64,000 nt of DNA. It comes from Agromyces sp. ISL-38. Its GTDB lineage: Bacteria; Actinomycetota; Actinomycetes; Actinomycetales; Microbacteriaceae. Under the pieces are notes generated by a model. It saw nothing but the letters and a program-made list of their open reading frames with translations, searched no databases and was not told the origin of the DNA. The position numbers and the translations under genes are program-made. Of the stretch, positions 1 through 8,856 are shown piece by piece (the stretch's first letter is position 1; every line of letters starts with the position of its first letter). The stretch lies in contig NZ_JAGGPF010000012.1 in assembly GCF_018613935.1 (NCBI RefSeq), positions 124,001 through 188,000 on the forward strand. The letters run 5' to 3'.

Positions 1-408
1 AGGGACTTGGCGTCCGACGACGGCCTCGACCCCTACCTCGTCGAGCGGCGCGATCAGATGCGTGAGCCAGTCGGATGCCGCGGGCGTCGCGTCGTGCGTG
101 AGAAAGACGACGATCCGACCGCGCGCGAGCCGCGCGCCAAGGTTGCGGGTACGTCCGTGCCCGAACTCCTCGTTGGGGATCCGGTGCAGCTGCACCTCGG
201 ATCGGGCCCCCACGATCTCGAGCGTGCCATCCGTCGAACCCGAGTCGATGACGAGCGTCTCGATGCTGCCGTCGAAGTCCTGCGCAGCGATCGCATCGAG
301 CACGTCTGCGAGGTATCGCTCGCCGTTCAAGGTCGGGATGACGACCGTGACGTCGACGGATGCCGCCGGCTGCTCGGCGTGCGCAGCGTTCGCGTTGCCG
401 TCGCTCAC
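1..408 (-). CDS. Family 2 glycosyltransferase, rhamnosyltransferase-like (C-terminus beyond window)
   Basis: Only the first 136 codons are in the window; the gene runs off its left edge. The reading frame opens with a nucleotide-sugar fold: VTVVIPTLN (about residues 20-28), DSGSTDGT (55-62), FGHGRTRN (82-89) and THDA (104-107), the last two being typical of rhamnosyl- and related GT2 enzymes acting on cell-wall or surface polysaccharide. The GTG start at 408 shares the bases GTGA with the stop of the preceding glycosyltransferase gene, so the two are translationally coupled. The donor and acceptor sugars cannot be read from this fragment. In M. tuberculosis wbbL1 occupies the comparable position near manB/LCP genes, so a wbbL-like role is possible but not shown. 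Confidence 0.85.
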   Translation of the reverse strand, partial: MSDGNANAAHAEQPAASVDVTVVIPTLNGERYLADVLDAIAAQDFDGSIETLVIDSGSTDGTLEIVGARSEVQLHRIPNEEFGHGRTRNLGARLARGRIVVFLTHDATPAASDWLTHLIAPLDEVGVEAVVGRQVP

Positions 409-1649
409 AGCGCCGATTGCATCGCGCGATCGAACGAGCCGACGAACTGCGCCCCTGGATCCGTCCAATCGGTGTCGGCCACGGCTCGCGCGATCATCGC
501 CGCATGCGAAGCCTGATCCGGCCGATCGAGCACCGCGAGCAGTCGATCAGCGAGGGCGCTTGGTGCCATCGGCGTGAACTCGACGTGCGGGCTGTCGAGC
601 ACGCCTCGCGTGTTGGGCGCGTCGTTGACGACCGGCACGACGCCGGCACCCATCACCTCGATCGGCAGCAGTGACATGTTCGTGAGCGAGAGGATGAGCC
701 CCGCGGCGCAACGGTTGTAGATGGCATTGAGCTCCGCGATGTCGACGGCCGAATGATTCACGTAGGGGAACGGCACGTCGAATCCCGACATGTCCCACCC
801 GACGAGGTTGATGGTGACATCCGGGCGACGGCGATGCAACTCGCGGAGCGCGAGGAGGCCGAACTCGGTCGCTCGACGCGGCGTCGGCGGTCGGGCGTAG
901 AAGAGCACCTCATTGCGCGGCGCGGTGTTCACATAGCTGTACCGGCTTCGATCCACCGCGTAGTCGTAGGGGTCGACCGACATGCCGTAGTCGGCGGTGA
1001 GCTTCCCGGCGAGCCAGCGACCAGCCGAGAATCCGTGGAATCCGAGCCGGTAGCTGTTCTCGGCCGCCGCGTAATCGCTCCCGGAGGCGAAGAACGCCGG
1101 CTCGAAGTCCTGCGTGAAGTAGAACCGTTTCGCGGTGCCCCCGTGGCGGTGGGCGGCGTAGGTCGTCTCCCAGTCGCACGCGATCACGGCGTCGAAGTCG
1201 CCGGGCAGGCCGACGGCGGGGTCGTAGATGCGGAATTCGCCCCGGATGTCGGGATACGCGCTGGTCTCGGCCATCATCCGCTTGACCCCGTCGACGCTCA
1301 CCACCGGGTATTTCGCGGGTGAATACAGGAAGACCGTCGTGGGATTGCCGGCCTGCTCGAGGAAGCTCATGAATCGGAACGCATTCTGGTGCCCGCCGCT
1401 CGTTCGCCCCGGCGGTGTGATGAGCCATGCCACACGGTAGCCGGCTGGCGGACGCGGCACCTCCTGCGCGTTGAAGGACACGGGTCGCGACCAGTCGACC
1501 GCGGCGAGATCGTCGGCGTGGACGGTCGAGAGCGGGACGACACGGAAGGCGCTCATCCGACCGACGAGCCATTTCGCCCCTCGCCAGGCGGTGGATCTCA
1601 CGCCACCGTCCCTCAGCGTCGACATCACCTTCGTGGCTCGCCCGATCAC
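405..1649 (-). CDS. WsaF-like (GT4-fold) rhamnan-type glycosyltransferase
   Basis: 414 residues. The sequence resembles the WsaF family of rhamnosyltransferases that extend surface rhamnan chains. An N-terminal half carries the acceptor-side motif RVAWLITPPGRTSGGHQN, and a central YFTQDFEPAFFASGSDY block followed by HGFSAGRWLA is characteristic of the group. A C-terminal Rossmann half contains LVGWDMSG and PIEVMGAGVVPVVND for donor binding. I chose GTG at 1649 rather than ATG at 1673 because it overlaps the upstream stop as GTGA and is preceded by AGGGAGG at good spacing. It is the middle gene of a three-gene coupled set with an aminotransferase and a GT2. The exact linkage made is inferred only from the family. 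Confidence 0.8.
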   Translation of the reverse strand: MIGRATKVMSTLRDGGVRSTAWRGAKWLVGRMSAFRVVPLSTVHADDLAAVDWSRPVSFNAQEVPRPPAGYRVAWLITPPGRTSGGHQNAFRFMSFLEQAGNPTTVFLYSPAKYPVVSVDGVKRMMAETSAYPDIRGEFRIYDPAVGLPGDFDAVIACDWETTYAAHRHGGTAKRFYFTQDFEPAFFASGSDYAAAENSYRLGFHGFSAGRWLAGKLTADYGMSVDPYDYAVDRSRYSYVNTAPRNEVLFYARPPTPRRATEFGLLALRELHRRRPDVTINLVGWDMSGFDVPFPYVNHSAVDIAELNAIYNRCAAGLILSLTNMSLLPIEVMGAGVVPVVNDAPNTRGVLDSPHVEFTPMAPSALADRLLAVLDRPDQASHAAMIARAVADTDWTDPGAQFVGSFDRAMQSAL

Positions 1650-2803
1650 GAGACCTCCCTCTTCGGTCGCCATTCGCGTACCGCTTTGATCACTCGGTCG
1701 ACCTGCGCTTCCGTCATCCCCACCCAGAGTGGCAGCCGAACGAGGCGACGGGAGAATCGCTCACTCTGCTCGAGCGTCCGCAGCGCACGCCCGTATCGTC
1801 GTCCGGCAATGCTCGTGTCGAGTGGCACGTAGTGGAACGTGGCCACGATCCCATGCGTGCGGAGGCTCGCGATCAGGTCGGTTTGATCGTCCGCGCCCGG
1901 CATCAGCAGGTAGAAGAGATGTGCGGCGTGAGTTCCGCCGGGAGGGTTCATCAGCCTGATCCCGACGTGAGCGGCCCACTCGGCGAGCTCGGCGGCGTAC
2001 CGGTTCCAGATCGCGTGCCGTGCGAACTGGATCTCATCGAACACGGCGAGCTGGGCGTCGAGGACCGCGGCGTTCAGCTCGCTCGGCAGGTAGCTCGAGC
2101 CCCAGTCGACCCAGCTGTACTTGTCGACCATGCCCCTCAGGAATTGGGCGCGGTTGGTGCCCTTCTCCCGCATGATCTCTGCACGCTGGAGGTAACGGTC
2201 GTCATTGATGACGAGTGCGCCGCCCTCGCCGGAATGCACGTTCTTCGTGTCGTGGAAGCTCTGCACCCCGAGATCGCCGATCCGGCCGAGCACGCCGAGT
2301 TCAGTTCGCACGCCGAGACCGTGGGCGTTGTCCTCGATGACGGCGATGTCACGACCCGCGGTGATCGTCGCGATGGCGGCCATGTCCACGGGAGTCCCGC
2401 CGTAGTGCATCACCGAGATCGCGCGGGTGCGGGCGGTCACCGCCTCGGCGGCCTGTTCGGGGTCGATGTTGCCGGTCGCAGGGTCGATGTCGACGAACAC
2501 GATGCGCGCACCGGTCATCGCGACGGCGGTCGCGGCCGACGAGAACGTGAAGCTCGGCAACACCACCTCGTCGCCCGGCGCGAGGTCGAGCAGCCGGCTT
2601 GCCATCTCCAGCGCGTGGGTGCCCGACGTCGTCAGGAACACTCCGCCGCCGCCGAGGATGACCTTGAGCTTCTCGGTTGCCGCGCGAGTGAACGGGCCGT
2701 CGCCGTGCGCGTGATCGGAGCTGAGAACGGACCCGAGCCGCTCGAGCGACCCCGGCGCGAGGAACGGGCGCGAGAACGGTATGGTCTCGGCCTGCAGGAA
2801 CAT
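1646..2803 (-). CDS. wecE: DegT/DnrJ/EryC1/StrS sugar aminotransferase, WecE/RffA-like
   Basis: 385 residues, PLP-dependent fold type I. It should convert a dTDP-4-keto-6-deoxyhexose to the 4-amino sugar for a surface glycan. Visible landmarks are the N-terminal substrate segment IPFSRPFLAPGS, the PLP contacts TTSGTHAL (59-66) and EDNAHGLG (157-164, Asp158), and the Schiff-base lysine in SFHDTKNVHSGEGG (Lys187). The HDTKN version, rather than HxxKN with other flanks, is the WecE pattern. A GTG lies 3 bases upstream of the chosen ATG, but GGAG is best spaced for the ATG. The gene heads the glycosyltransferase set, which suggests the amino sugar becomes part of the polymer those enzymes build. 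The stereochemistry of the product cannot be told from sequence. Confidence 0.8.
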   Translation of the reverse strand: MFLQAETIPFSRPFLAPGSLERLGSVLSSDHAHGDGPFTRAATEKLKVILGGGGVFLTTSGTHALEMASRLLDLAPGDEVVLPSFTFSSAATAVAMTGARIVFVDIDPATGNIDPEQAAEAVTARTRAISVMHYGGTPVDMAAIATITAGRDIAVIEDNAHGLGVRTELGVLGRIGDLGVQSFHDTKNVHSGEGGALVINDDRYLQRAEIMREKGTNRAQFLRGMVDKYSWVDWGSSYLPSELNAAVLDAQLAVFDEIQFARHAIWNRYAAELAEWAAHVGIRLMNPPGGTHAAHLFYLLMPGADDQTDLIASLRTHGIVATFHYVPLDTSIAGRRYGRALRTLEQSERFSRRLVRLPLWVGMTEAQVDRVIKAVREWRPKREVS

Positions 2804-2941
2804 CACTTCTCCGTCGAAACGTCACCGGCCCCCACGGCAGGCGTTCTCTGCGCAGACTATCCCAGTTCGAGCGCCGAACCCGGCAACGCCGCCGCCCCCT
2901 TCCGGGGGACACCCGCGCCGTTGTCGTGGAGCGAACCCGGC

Positions 2942-2947
2942 TAGGGT
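2942..2947 (+). promoter_or_regulatory. Probable -10 box for the GT4 gene
   Basis: TAGGGT lies 44 bases before the GTG start, with a weak -35-like TTGTCG at 2921-2926 (15-base spacing). A small CCCCC-TTCC-GGGGG hairpin lies just upstream at 2895-2908, in the divergent gap between this gene and the aminotransferase gene. Confidence 0.4.
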
Positions 2948-2991
2948 TGGCTGGGGGACCCGATGCCCGTCAGACCGCGAAAGGAAGCAGT

Positions 2992-4134
2992 GTGGCGACC
3001 ACCACCCTCCGCGTCATCCTCGACCAGATCGTCGCCCCGGTTCCGGGCGCCCTTGGGCGGTACACGCTCGACCTGGGCCGAGCGCTCGTCGAGGCGGCAC
3101 CCCGGAACTGCGCAGTCGAGGGCATCGTCTCGTCTTCGCCGCCCGACGACTACGACCGCGTGCTGCGCGAGGTACCCGGCCTCGCCGGCCTCTACAAGAC
3201 CACCCTTGCGCGGCGTGAACTCGCGGGAGCCTGGCAGCTCGGCCTCACGACGTCGCCCGGTGGCGGCATGATCCACGGAATGAGCCTCTTCGCTCCGCTG
3301 CGCAAGCACGACCGGGGCGCCCACGGCAACCAGGTGGTGGTCACGGTGCACGACGTGCTCGCATGGACCAATCCCGAAGCCCTGAGCTCGGCATCGGTCG
3401 CCTGGCAGAAGGGCACGTTGAAACGCGCGCACAAGCATGCCGATGCGATCGTCGTGCCGACGCACGCGCTCGCGGAGCGACTCGGCATGATCGCCGACTT
3501 CGGCGACCGCGTGCGGGTGATCGGCACGGCCCCGCGCTCGGGCCTCACGATCGGGCCCGACGCCGACGAGCGCGCGGCACGCCTCGGGCTGCCGCGCGAG
3601 TACCTCGCCGTGCCGGGCACCCTCGAGCCCCGCAAGGGCGTCGTCGACGTGCTCGCCGCGCTCGGGCGATCCGGGGTGCCGGAGGTGCCGGTGGTGGTCA
3701 TCGGCCCCGAGAACTGGGGCGACCAGCACCTGGCCACCGTCGCCGAGGAGTACGGCGTCGATCCCGCCCGTATCCACCATCTCGACGATCTCGAGCCGGC
3801 CGACCTCGCCGTGGTGATCGGCCGGTCCCTCGCGTTCGTCGCCCCCAGCCACGACGAGGGCTCCGGCACCTCGCTCATCGAGGCGTTCAGCCTCGGCGTT
3901 CCGGTCATCCACTCGGATGCCGCCGCGTTCCTCGAGGTCTCGGCGGGCGCCGGCCTCGCCGTGCCGGTCGGCGTCGGCGACGGCTACACCGACCGGCTCG
4001 CCGCCGCGATCACCTCGGTCATCGGCGACCGATCGTTCGCCGACCGGCTGGCGATCTCGGGCAGTGATCGGAGCCGGGCCTTCAGCTGGCGGGACTCCGC
4101 CGAACGGGTCTGGCAGTTGCACGCCGACCTCTGA
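2992..4134 (+). CDS. GT4-type glycosyltransferase
   Basis: 380 residues, a two-Rossmann-fold retaining glycosyltransferase. The N-terminal half includes VILDQIVAPVPGALGRYTL, which resembles mannosyl- or rhamnosyltransferases that extend glycans. The C-terminal donor half shows VPGTLEPRKGVVDVLAAL and the family signature SHDEGSGTSLIEAFSLGVP with the donor-binding EX7E arrangement. I start it at GTG 2992 (MATTTLRVIL...) because AAAGGAAG sits just upstream; the longer frame back to 2926 has no ribosome site. It is transcribed away from the aminotransferase/GT operon and faces the LCP gene. It probably contributes to the same surface polymer, but donor and acceptor are unknown. Confidence 0.8.
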   Translation: MATTTLRVILDQIVAPVPGALGRYTLDLGRALVEAAPRNCAVEGIVSSSPPDDYDRVLREVPGLAGLYKTTLARRELAGAWQLGLTTSPGGGMIHGMSLFAPLRKHDRGAHGNQVVVTVHDVLAWTNPEALSSASVAWQKGTLKRAHKHADAIVVPTHALAERLGMIADFGDRVRVIGTAPRSGLTIGPDADERAARLGLPREYLAVPGTLEPRKGVVDVLAALGRSGVPEVPVVVIGPENWGDQHLATVAEEYGVDPARIHHLDDLEPADLAVVIGRSLAFVAPSHDEGSGTSLIEAFSLGVPVIHSDAAAFLEVSAGAGLAVPVGVGDGYTDRLAAAITSVIGDRSFADRLAISGSDRSRAFSWRDSAERVWQLHADL

Positions 4135-4197
4135 GCCGTCCGCGCACACGTCGACCGGCAGGTACGCGCGGGTGATACCCGACCGCGCCGTGGGCGG

Positions 4198-5562
4198 CTA
4201 CTTCTCGGTCGGCTCTTCCGTCGGCGGGTAGACCGCCTGCTGCACGAGCTGACGGGCGTAGTCGTAGTCGGGATCCTCCGGGTCGATCCCGTTGTCGGGC
4301 ACGAGCTCGACGTCGGTGACCGGCAGCCCCTTCGTCTTCGACGCGAGATCGACGAAGTATCCGAGCATCGACTGCGGGACGTCGGTCTTGACGACCTGGG
4401 ATCCGGCCGCGGCGATCTCCTGGAACTTCGAGAGCACGTTCGCGGGGTTGAACTGGGCGAGCACCGCCTCCTGGATCTGGCGCTGCCGCGCCATCCGGTC
4501 GTAGTCGCTCGTGCCGTGGCGCGAGCGGGCGTACCAGAGCGCGTGGTAGCCGTCGAGGTGCTGCTCCCCGGCGGGGATCCACTCGGCGACGGTCGTGAAC
4601 GTCTCGTCGGCGTGGATCGGCACATCCTCGGGCACCGTCACCGTGACGCCGCCGAGTGCGTCGATGAGTTCGAGGAAACCCTGCATGTCGATGAGCACGT
4701 AGTACTGGATCTGCAGGCCCGTGATCGCCTCGGCAGCGTCGCGCATCGCCTCGATGCCGGGTTCGCTGCCTTCGTTGACGGCGTTCGGATACATCTCGGG
4801 GCTCATGAGCTCGACCTCGGTGTAGATCGAGTTCAGCATGCAGACATCGACCTCGCAGCCGTCGATCGAGCCGTAGCCCTCGGGGTACACGGCGGCGAGG
4901 GGCGAGTCCTCGTTGAAGGGCACGTCCTCCATGTTGCGCGGCAGCCCGATGGTGACTGCCTGTCCGGTCTCGGCATCGACGCTCACGACCGTGATGCTGT
5001 CGGGCCGAAGGCCGTCGCGGTCGGGACCGGCGTCTCCGCCGAGCAGGAGGAAGTTGTACTTGCCGTCGATCGGCGGCTCGGTCGGGCCGGCCACGAAGAC
5101 CGAGGACAGGAAGCCGCTCGCGGTGGTGGCGACATACGCACCGTACGCGGCCGTGCCGGAGAGGCCGATCATGACGAGCGTCGTGAATCCGGCGAGCCAG
5201 GCACGGGCTGAGGGCGCCGTCTTCACGAGGCGCACGAGGCGCAGCGTGTCGAGTGTCAGGATGACCCACAGCACCGCGTAGAACGCGAGCACGAGCGCGA
5301 CGACCCACAGTGTGATGGTCGTCGAGAAGACCGTGTAGAGCACGGCGGGCCAGAGCAGCCACACGACGAGTGCCGCGATCCCGAGCAGCCAGAGCGTGAT
5401 GGTGGCGCCGAGCCCGAACCGGCCGAGCTTGCGGTCGCCCGCGAGCACCTGCGAGGAGCCCGGAATGAGGAGATTGAGCACGACGAGCCACCACGCGCGC
5501 CGGGTCATGACCGTGCGCGAGGCGAGGTCGGGAAAGCGAATGGGGCTTGCGGCGAGACTCAT
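4198..5562 (-). CDS. LCP (LytR-CpsA-Psr) family cell-wall glycopolymer ligase
   Basis: 454 residues. The N-terminus (about 24-150) has several hydrophobic segments and therefore several membrane passes, more than the single helix of classical LytR. The extracellular LCP domain follows (about 170-390), with [24 protein letters not shown] and the arginine-rich lipid-phosphate-binding stretch [22 protein letters not shown] enzymes transfer undecaprenyl-linked glycopolymers to peptidoglycan, which fits the glycosyltransferases just upstream. The ATG overlaps the purE stop by 4 bases, so it is probably co-translated with purE. A short acidic tail (TEEPTEK) ends the protein. The attached polymer is inferred from neighbours only. 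Confidence 0.9.
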   Translation of the reverse strand: MSLAASPIRFPDLASRTVMTRRAWWLVVLNLLIPGSSQVLAGDRKLGRFGLGATITLWLLGIAALVVWLLWPAVLYTVFSTTITLWVVALVLAFYAVLWVILTLDTLRLVRLVKTAPSARAWLAGFTTLVMIGLSGTAAYGAYVATTASGFLSSVFVAGPTEPPIDGKYNFLLLGGDAGPDRDGLRPDSITVVSVDAETGQAVTIGLPRNMEDVPFNEDSPLAAVYPEGYGSIDGCEVDVCMLNSIYTEVELMSPEMYPNAVNEGSEPGIEAMRDAAEAITGLQIQYYVLIDMQGFLELIDALGGVTVTVPEDVPIHADETFTTVAEWIPAGEQHLDGYHALWYARSRHGTSDYDRMARQRQIQEAVLAQFNPANVLSKFQEIAAAGSQVVKTDVPQSMLGYFVDLASKTKGLPVTDVELVPDNGIDPEDPDYDYARQLVQQAVYPPTEEPTEK

Positions 5563-6065
5563 CGGGTGGACTTGAGCCGTTCGTTCTTCTCCTCGACCAG
5601 GGCGGCGAGGGCGGTGGCGTAGTCGGCGAGCGCGGTGCCGAGCGCTTCATCCGACGTCGCGAGGATCTTCACGGCGAGCAGGCCCGCGTTCTTCGCGCCG
5701 CCGATCGAGACGGTCGCGACCGGAACGCCGGCGGGCATCTGCACGATCGAGAGCAACGAGTCGAGTCCGTCGAGGCGGCCGAGCGGCACCGGCACGCCCA
5801 CGACGGGGAGTGTGGTGACCGAGGCGAGCATGCCGGGTAGGTGGGCCGCTCCCCCGGCGCCCGCGATGATCACCTTGAGCCCGCGCCCGGCGGCCTGCTT
5901 GCCGTAGGCGATCATCTTCTCGGGAGTGCGGTGCGCGGAGACGACCTCGACCTCGTGGGCGACGCCGAATTCGTCGAGGAGCTCGGATGCCTCGCGCATC
6001 ACGTTCCAGTCGGAGTCGGATCCCATCACGACGCCGACGAGCGGGGTGGTGTTGCCTGCAGTCAC
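5559..6065 (-). CDS. purE: N5-carboxyaminoimidazole ribonucleotide mutase
   Basis: 168 residues, the class I PurE length. It moves the carboxylate of N5-CAIR to give CAIR in purine synthesis, using the product of PurK encoded just upstream. The catalytic GSDSDW loop (about 15-20), the SAHRTPEKM motif (44-52) and the glycine-rich [14 protein letters not shown] segment are intact. The start is GTG at 6065. A TAGGAT -10 box ends 6 bases before it, so the transcript is probably leaderless. The 3' end overlaps the LCP gene by 4 bases. Confidence 0.95.
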   Translation of the reverse strand: MTAGNTTPLVGVVMGSDSDWNVMREASELLDEFGVAHEVEVVSAHRTPEKMIAYGKQAAGRGLKVIIAGAGGAAHLPGMLASVTTLPVVGVPVPLGRLDGLDSLLSIVQMPAGVPVATVSIGGAKNAGLLAVKILATSDEALGTALADYATALAALVEEKNERLKSTR

Positions 6066-6071
6066 CCGACG

Positions 6072-6077
6072 ATCCTA
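6072..6077 (-). promoter_or_regulatory. -10 box of a leaderless promoter for purE
   Basis: On the minus strand TAGGAT is followed by 6 bases and then the GTG start. That places the expected transcription start at or within a base of the start codon. Confidence 0.55.
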
Positions 6078-6118
6078 AAGCCGCGGACTGTGAGATGGCC
6101 GCAGGGCGCGCAGCGCGA

Positions 6119-7258
6119 TCAGTCCTGGAACACGGCGGCCGCCGCGCGGGCCTCGTAGACGGCGTCGTCGAGGTTGGATCCGATCGCGGTCACGTGGCCG
6201 ACCTTGCGGCCGGGCCTCGGCGCCTTGCCGTAGTTGTGGATCTTCACGGTCGGGTGGCCCTCGAACGCCTCGGCGTAGCGATCGGCGAGCGTGCCCTCGA
6301 CTGGGCCACCGAGCACGTTGACCATCACGGCCCATTCCTCGTGGCATCCGGTGCCGCCGAGCGGCAGGTCGAGCACCGCTCGCAGGTGCTGCTCGAACTG
6401 GCTCGTGGTGGAGCCGTCCATCGACCAGTGCCCGCTGTTGTGCGGGCGCATCGCGAGTTCGTTGACGAGCACGCGGTCGTCGGTCGTCTCGAAGAGCTCG
6501 ACGGCGAGCACGCCCGTGACGCCGAGCCCCTCGGCGATCGAGATCGCGACGTCGGCCGCGACATCCGCGAGCCTTCCGGCAGATCGCGGAGCCGGAGCGA
6601 TGACCTCGCTGCAGACGCCGCCGACCTGCACCGTCTCGACGAGGGGCCACGCGGCGACCTCGCCGCTCGGGCGGCGGGCGACGAGCTGGGCGAGCTCCCG
6701 GCGGAACTCGACGAGCTCCTCGACGAGGAGCGCGCCGGCGTTCCCGTCTTCGGCGATCGTCGCGAACCACTCGGCCACCTCGGCGGCGCTGTGCACGACG
6801 CGCACGCCCTTGCCGTCGTAGCCGCCCCTCGGCGTCTTCACGACGGCAGCCCCGCCGTGATCGGCGATGAACGCGTCGAGCTCGGCCGGCGTCTCGATGC
6901 GCGCCCAGTCGGGCACGGGCAGGCCGAGCTGCGACAGCCCCTCGCGCATGAGCAGCTTGTCTTGCGCGTAGCGCAGCGCATCTGGACCCGGGTGCACGGG
7001 CACGCCGGCGTCGACGAGGGCGTGCAGCACGTCTTGCGGCACGTGCTCGTGGTCGAAGGTGACGACGTCGACCTCGCGCGCGAAGGCGAGCACGGTCTCG
7101 GTGTCGGTGTAGTCGCCGACCCGCTCGGCGGCGATCGCCGCCGACATGCCCTCGGCCTCGGCGAGCACGCGCAGCTCGACGCCCAGTTCGATCGCCGCGG
7201 GGATCATCATCCTCGCCAGTTGGCCGCCGCCGATCACTCCGACTCGCACTCCGTGCAC
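6119..7258 (-). CDS. purK: N5-carboxyaminoimidazole ribonucleotide synthase
   Basis: 379 residues, ATP-grasp fold. It uses ATP and bicarbonate to make N5-CAIR from AIR. The N-terminal dinucleotide-like loop VIGGGQLARMM, the ATP-grasp segment VVKTPRGGYDGKG, VEELVEFRRE, the metal-binding VLVNELAMRPHNSGHWS and the C-terminal KIHNYGKAPRPGRKVGH are all present and in normal order. Two GTG starts are possible (7258 and 7249); neither has a strong ribosome site, and I keep the longer. purE follows after 53 bases with its own promoter, so the pair can be transcribed together or separately. Confidence 0.95.
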   Translation of the reverse strand: MHGVRVGVIGGGQLARMMIPAAIELGVELRVLAEAEGMSAAIAAERVGDYTDTETVLAFAREVDVVTFDHEHVPQDVLHALVDAGVPVHPGPDALRYAQDKLLMREGLSQLGLPVPDWARIETPAELDAFIADHGGAAVVKTPRGGYDGKGVRVVHSAAEVAEWFATIAEDGNAGALLVEELVEFRRELAQLVARRPSGEVAAWPLVETVQVGGVCSEVIAPAPRSAGRLADVAADVAISIAEGLGVTGVLAVELFETTDDRVLVNELAMRPHNSGHWSMDGSTTSQFEQHLRAVLDLPLGGTGCHEEWAVMVNVLGGPVEGTLADRYAEAFEGHPTVKIHNYGKAPRPGRKVGHVTAIGSNLDDAVYEARAAAAVFQD

Positions 7259-7274
7259 TCCATTCGCCGCCGCC

Positions 7275-7291
7275 GTAGGCCCCCGAAGGGG
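7275..7291. repeat. GC-rich hairpin in the purK/gtrA divergent gap
   Basis: GGCCCCC and GGGGGCC form a perfect 7-bp stem with a GAA loop, 17 bases ahead of the purK start. Because both neighbours are transcribed away from it, it is not a terminator of an adjacent gene. It may lie in the purK 5' leader. Confidence 0.45.
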
Positions 7292-7323
7292 GCCTCGTCC
7301 AGTCTAGGCGGAGCCTCGCGGCA

Positions 7324-7329
7324 TAGGAT
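7324..7329 (+). promoter_or_regulatory. -10 box of a leaderless promoter for gtrA
   Basis: TAGGAT is followed by 6 bases and then GTG at 7336, the same geometry as the purE promoter. The AGGA inside it could equally act as a ribosome site if a longer transcript exists. Confidence 0.5.
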
Positions 7330-7335
7330 GTGGCG

Positions 7336-7905
7336 GTGTCCATCCAGGTCGTGAGCGTCGTCGAGCGGCTCTGGCACGGCCTCCTCGCCTACGCCGTGAA
7401 ATTCGGCGTCGTCGGCCTCATCGGTCTCGTCATCGACGTGACCCTCTTCAACCTCCTGAGGGTCGGCGTCTTCGGCGACGACCACTGGGCGCAATCGGCG
7501 ATCGGCGCGAAGACGATCTCGACGAGCGTCGCCATCGTCTTCAACTGGCTCGGCAACCGCTACTGGACGTTCCGGAAGCACCGCCGCCGCAACTACGTGC
7601 GCGAGTTCGCCGAGTACCTCGTCGTCTCGCTCGGCGGCATGGCGATCGCCCTCATCTGCCTCTGGGTGAGCCACCACGTGTTCGGCTTCACGAGCCTCGT
7701 CGCCGACAACGTCGCAACGAATGTCGTCGGGCTCGCGCTCGGCACGGCGTTCCGGTTCCTGCTGTACCGCTACTGGGTCTACGCGCATCACCGCGCCGAC
7801 GGGCTCTCCAACCTCGATCGCGTCGAGGAGGCCCAGCGCACCCTGTTCGAGGAGCCCGCGACGAGCGCTATCGAGGCGCCCGCCGCGCCCCGCGAGCGCC
7901 CGTAG
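7336..7905 (+). CDS. GtrA family membrane protein
   Basis: 189 residues with four predicted membrane helices (roughly 18-38, 48-68, 92-112 and 120-140) and a basic cytoplasmic patch RYWTFRKHRRRN between helices two and three. GtrA proteins are proposed flippases or accessory proteins for lipid-linked sugars used in cell-wall polysaccharide assembly, which fits the glycosyltransferase and LCP genes nearby. The C-terminal ~45 residues are charged, Ala/Glu-rich and probably disordered. GTG 7336 is preferred to GTG 7330 because of promoter spacing. A gtrA-like gene beside purK is also found in M. tuberculosis (Rv3277, from memory). Confidence 0.85.
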   Translation: MSIQVVSVVERLWHGLLAYAVKFGVVGLIGLVIDVTLFNLLRVGVFGDDHWAQSAIGAKTISTSVAIVFNWLGNRYWTFRKHRRRNYVREFAEYLVVSLGGMAIALICLWVSHHVFGFTSLVADNVATNVVGLALGTAFRFLLYRYWVYAHHRADGLSNLDRVEEAQRTLFEEPATSAIEAPAAPRERP

Positions 7906-7917
7906 CCCCGCGAGTCG

Positions 7918-8754
7918 CTACTCCGCGTCGTCAGGGGTCGGCTGGAACCACGGCGGGTACACCGCGACGCGCGTGCGCAGGCCGGCCGCGGCGAGCGCGG
8001 ATCGCACGCGATCGCGCACCGGGTCGTTCGCCACCGCGATGAGTGCGACGTTGTCGAGCGGCAGGCACTCGCGCACGAGCAGCTCGGCCGTGTGCAGGCG
8101 CGCGCCCTCGTCGTCGCGGTGCAGGCGCTGCAGTGCCCGCTGGGTCTCGGGCCACGCGGATGCCTCGAGCGTGCCGCCGGCCGCGGCATCCGCGTCGGTC
8201 ACGACGATGGCGCCGGGCAGCTCGGCGTCTCCGATCGCCCCTGCGACGGAGCTCACGAGGATCACGAAGTCGGCGGGAGCGCGGTTCGTCGTCTCTTCGG
8301 CCAGTCGCGGGTCGGGCGTCGCCGTGCGCACGGCGTTCCAGACGTGGGCGTCGGTCGTGAGCAGGAACGGCACGTAGTCGGCGACGACGGCGTCGGTGCC
8401 GTCGATCGTCGCCGTACGGCGGAACTCACGGGCATCGGGAGCCGAGACGTCGACGACCGGCTTCGCGCCCGCGGCATCCGCGAGCAGGGCCCCCGCGTCG
8501 AGGATGGGAGCGAGGTTGTCGAAGTGCGTGACGTGGTAGATGCGCAGCGCCTTCGCGTCGATCTGCGGTGCGTCGGCGAGGAGCGTGGGCCGCGAGGCGC
8601 CGGGCACGCGGGCCGGTGGACGGCGCGGTCTCGTTCCCGTGGTGCGCCCGCTCCGCGGCAGCGGCGCCGCCTTCGGGGCCGGCTCGAACTCCGGCGGGGG
8701 GAAGCAGATGGCGCACAGGCCGTCGTCGAAACCGTGGATGCATTCGTCGGCCAA
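7918..8754 (-). CDS. DarT-like (DUF4433) ADP-ribosyltransferase family protein, no partner gene
   Basis: 278 residues from the proposed start. A short zinc-ribbon-like N-terminus, DECIHGFDDGLCAICFPP (Cys5, His7, Cys14, Cys17), precedes a basic Pro/Arg-rich linker. The DarT-type fold follows: RIYHVTHFDNLAPIL (about 71-85), DYVPFLLTTDAHVWNAV, and a C-terminal AELLVRECLPLDNVALI whose glutamate (about residue 224) matches the catalytic Glu region of DarT. DarT enzymes ADP-ribosylate thymidine in single-stranded DNA and are normally paired with the macrodomain antitoxin DarG. No macrodomain gene is adjacent, and none was seen in the window. The start is uncertain: TTG 8754 has GAAGGG at good spacing, while GTG 8841 would add 29 residues but has no ribosome site. 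Activity is unproven. Confidence 0.7.
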   Translation of the reverse strand: MADECIHGFDDGLCAICFPPPEFEPAPKAAPLPRSGRTTGTRPRRPPARVPGASRPTLLADAPQIDAKALRIYHVTHFDNLAPILDAGALLADAAGAKPVVDVSAPDAREFRRTATIDGTDAVVADYVPFLLTTDAHVWNAVRTATPDPRLAEETTNRAPADFVILVSSVAGAIGDAELPGAIVVTDADAAAGGTLEASAWPETQRALQRLHRDDEGARLHTAELLVRECLPLDNVALIAVANDPVRDRVRSALAAAGLRTRVAVYPPWFQPTPDDAE

Positions 8755-8856
8755 GTGGAACCCTTCATCGTGCGGCTCGCGCTCGGGGGGCGCGCGAGAC
8801 CACCTATCTACGTTACGTCCTCCGGAGACCTCGTGGGGCACTTCGGCGAATCGAGC

